A DNA stretch of 35,251 nucleotides, taken from the NCBI GenBank assembly GCA_964639525.1, contig CAZXDS010000009.1, positions 1 through 35,251 on the forward strand. The letters run 5' to 3'. A model generated the notes under the pieces. That model was not told where the DNA came from. It worked only from the letters and a program-made list of their open reading frames with translations, and searched no databases. Made by a program: the position numbers and the translations under genes. Source of the stretch: CAZXDS01 sp964639525 (GTDB lineage: Bacteria; Bacteroidota; Ignavibacteria; Ignavibacteriales; Melioribacteraceae). Each line of letters starts with the position of its first letter. Within the stretch, counting starts at the first letter, position 1. Below are positions 33,239 to 35,251 of this stretch, piece after piece.

Positions 33239-33835
33239 TTATCTCTTCAGCATTCTTTTAAGCATACAAATCATAGATTCGCAAAATTCACCTTCGGTAA
33301 ACGAATTATTGTTTAAAATCATTTCGATATTATGTGTAATCGGAATTCCCATATAAAGCATCGCAAAATTATCAGTATCAATTTTGGAATCCCAAATCCC
33401 CTCTTTGATTCCATCCTCAATTATTTTTTTAATAAATATTTTCTGACTGCCGAGAATTTCATAAAGTTCGTTTTTTAGCGAAGTATCGTTTAAATATGCG
33501 GCTTCGGTAAAAATTAAAAGCGTAATACCTTTATTTTTGGTCAAATACTTGATATGCGAACATAAAAAATTGTAAATCCGTTTTTCCGCCGATATTCTGC
33601 TGAAAGCAATAAGCCTAAGTTCTTCAATCAACTCATTTTTTACATCGTCAAGAATCGAAGAAATAATTGCACTTTTGTTTTTGAAATGACGAAATATCGC
33701 ACCTTCGGAAATACCGACTTTTTTGGCGAGATTGCGAGTTGATAATTTTGCCAAACCTTCGTGAAAAACAATATCAAGAACCGCTTTTTTAATTTGAACT
33801 TGTCTTGTTTCCGTATCTAATCTATGTGCTGCCAT
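33239..33835 (-). CDS. TetR/AcrR-family repressor
   Basis: This 198-residue protein has an N-terminal helix-turn-helix (about 28-60; LSTRNLAKKVGISEGAIFRHF), with a ligand-binding helical C-terminal domain. It most likely represses the tolC-mfp-rnd genes downstream, since matching dyads lie both before tetR and before tolC (33855-33870 and 33205-33220). The inducer is unknown. The operon order tetR-tolC-mfp-rnd is frequent for RND pumps. Confidence 0.94.
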   Translation of the reverse strand: MAAHRLDTETRQVQIKKAVLDIVFHEGLAKLSTRNLAKKVGISEGAIFRHFKNKSAIISSILDDVKNELIEELRLIAFSRISAEKRIYNFLCSHIKYLTKNKGITLLIFTEAAYLNDTSLKNELYEILGSQKIFIKKIIEDGIKEGIWDSKIDTDNFAMLYMGIPITHNIEMILNNNSFTEGEFCESMICMLKRMLKR

Positions 33836-34151
33836 TTCATTTTTCCATAATTATGTAAACACTTACTTACAAAGTAATGCAAATAAATATATTTGTCAAG
33901 TAAAAATTGAAATTTTTTCAAAAAAATACAAAGCGAAATGGTTTTCGGATTTTACAAAAATTTTCTCCATGCCTACCGGCAAGCATGACAGTGCGTTTTT
34001 GGAAAATATAAACATGTGAAACCATACTTGTATGGCAGTATGCTTATTTCCTGCTTTATATTTTTGAGATTTTTAGAATACTATTTAGAAAATATGACTA
34101 TATTACAATTTATTTATTAGCCGACAATTTCTATTTCGTAGGACTTTATTT
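33836..34151. other. Gene-free stretch between tetR and the secreted nuclease
   Basis: The two genes diverge. Besides the tetR control region, it holds two small hairpins: CATGC/GCATG at 33968-33987, and CCATAC-TT-GTATGG at 34022-34035. A clear promoter for the rightward gene was not found. Confidence 0.6.
33853..33899 (-). promoter_or_regulatory. tetR promoter and operator
   Basis: Minus strand: TTG (33897-33899), 20 nt, TACTTTG (33870-33876), close to TAnnTTTG but with one base less. The operator GTAAACACTTACTTAC (33855-33870) lies directly downstream over the start region. A further TTAC/GTAA pair (33867-33877) overlaps the -7 box. Autorepression is inferred. Confidence 0.62.
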
Positions 34152-35237
34152 ATGAAAAGAATACATTTATTAAAATCTTCAATCTTGCTGTTATTTTTAT
34201 CCGTGCTTCCACTAATTGCGTCCGATTCACTCAAAGTTTTGACGTACAATATTGAGGGAATGAAACCAGGGACAACCCCTGATATAAGAATTACTAATAT
34301 GGTTCAAAAATTATATGAAATTAATCCTGATATTCTTTGTCTTCAGGAAATAAATAGTTTGTTGAATGAAACCAAAAATCAGGGACGGCAAATTGCTGAT
34401 TCGCTTGCTGCCCACTTTCATAATCAGTATTACTATTACCAAAGTTTTACTCACCTTTCATGGGATAATCAATATCGTGAATATATTGGTATAATCAGTA
34501 AATTCAGAATACAGACACAAGGCTCAAAGCAACTACCGCCGGGAGCTTTTCCGCGCAGAGTCGTGTGGAATTACCTCACTACGCCGCTTGGAATGATAAA
34601 TATATTTACTACTCATCTTTCCTACAACAGCAGCAGTGTACGTATTCAGCAAGTGCAGTCTATCAAAAATTATATTGCAGCAGAGGAAGTGAATCACTCA
34701 AGCATTGCAACAATTCTAACCGGTGATTTTAACGACACGCCCAACGCACAATCTATTCTAGCACTTACGAATACAAATAACGATTCATTTTATTTTGATA
34801 CATTTCATAATATTAACCCAAATCTAAGCGGGAATACTATTCCTGCTAATGCCCCTACATCAAGAATTGATTATGTGTTTTATAAAAATAACGGATTGTT
34901 GAATATGAGTTCATCTTCTGTTGTTATGAATCAGCCCTACTCCGGTAATAATTATTGTTCCGATCATCGTGGAGTTTTAACTGTTTTTTCTCAAAATACT
35001 ACCGGTATAATTGAAACAGGGAAAAAGAAAACATCAAAAACGGCAATGCTTCATCAAAATTTTCCAAATCCTTTTAATCCTTCCGCTACTATTTCTTATA
35101 AAATTAGAAATTCAGATTTTGTTAAGTTGAATATATTCGATATGCTTGGAAATAAAGTTAAAACATTAATAAATAAATATCAGCCTGTTGGCCTTTATTC
35201 AGCGATTCAGAGTCAAAATTTCTGTAACACAGATTAA
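34152..35237 (+). pseudogene. Secreted endonuclease/exonuclease/phosphatase, sorting domain truncated by MITE
   Basis: This 361-residue protein has a signal peptide (about 1-24) and the EEP fold: LTYNIEGM, LCLQEINSL (Glu near 66), TTHLSYN, TGDFNDTP (Asp, Asn near 193-195) and SDHRG (Asp-His near 272). The C-terminal NFPNPFNPSATISYKI starts a type IX secretion sorting domain, which proceeds to GNKVKTL...QPVGLYS and then breaks off. From 35200 the frame runs into the MITE-like element and stops at 35235-35237. Typical domains of this type continue for about 30 more residues. The catalytic part is intact; secretion or surface attachment is probably lost. It could still be made as a soluble protein. 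Confidence 0.85.
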
Positions 35238-35251
35238 TAATCTGTGTTACA
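35200..35251. mobile_element. Second copy of the 142-bp element, cut by window edge
   Basis: From CAGCGATTCAGAGTC onward the 52 bases match the reverse complement of 27278-27329 exactly, including the CTGTAACACAGATT stem and its loop. The left flank CCTTTATT (35192-35199) should be repeated after the far end if an 8-bp duplication was made. It lies inside the sorting-domain coding sequence. Confidence 0.9.

Overview
The window looks like part of an Ignavibacteria-type genome (Bacteroidota/Chlorobiota group). DNA is AT-rich. Several promoters fit the Bacteroidota pattern (TTG, about 20 nt, TAnnTTTG). The last gene carries a type IX secretion sorting domain with the 'NFPNPFNPSATISYKI' type of motif common in Ignavibacteria. 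Nearly all genes lie on the minus strand; the exceptions are a phosphoesterase (8945-9835) and a secreted nuclease/phosphatase (from 34152). This placement is inference from the sequence alone.

Region 1 (6183 down to 1) is an arsenic operon read leftward: arsR, arsM, a second arsR, a PF03773-type permease, arsC, a small CPNC thioredoxin-like protein, a GxxExxY protein bracketed by inverted repeats, acr3, a thioredoxin-fold protein and a truncated FmdE-like protein. It covers sensing, arsenate reduction, arsenite export, methylation and thiol supply. A promoter with an overlapping dyad lies before the first arsR. Region 2 (6240-9851) has an ABC-F ATPase with an eroded second nucleotide site, two hairpin- or inverted-repeat-bearing gaps, and a calcineurin-like phosphoesterase.

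Region 3 (9852-16904) is about the cell envelope. Two outer-membrane-type proteins (DUF3943-like and a GLQIG-repeat protein) overlap by 4 nt. Upstream is a six-gene, tightly coupled operon: a cation diffusion facilitator, two half-size permeases and MlaE-MlaF-MlaD lipid transport. Region 4 (17121-26981) is a membrane and stress set: cyclopropane fatty acid synthase, site-2 protease with CBS domains, HdeD, APC permease, UspA, a radical SAM protein, a tandem UspA, then a TauE-porin-FmdE operon. Region 5 (27364-33835) is a CBM48 protein and a TetR-TolC-MFP-RND efflux unit with two matching operator sites.

The most distinctive content is non-coding. A 121-bp inverted-repeat element with two inner hairpins occurs three times (12541, 16977, 23396). 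A 142-bp MITE-like element at 27188-27329 is flanked by a perfect 8-bp duplication (GAGATTTT). A second copy begins at 35200 inside the sorting domain of the last gene and truncates it. Other finds are a separate ~143-bp inverted-repeat element (8618-8760), two covarying hairpins (6389-6466), GTRG-headed REP-like hairpins (24575, 27103) and the repeat-bracketed GxxExxY gene. No transposase is present, so all of these elements would have to move in trans. No tRNA, rRNA or CRISPR array was seen.
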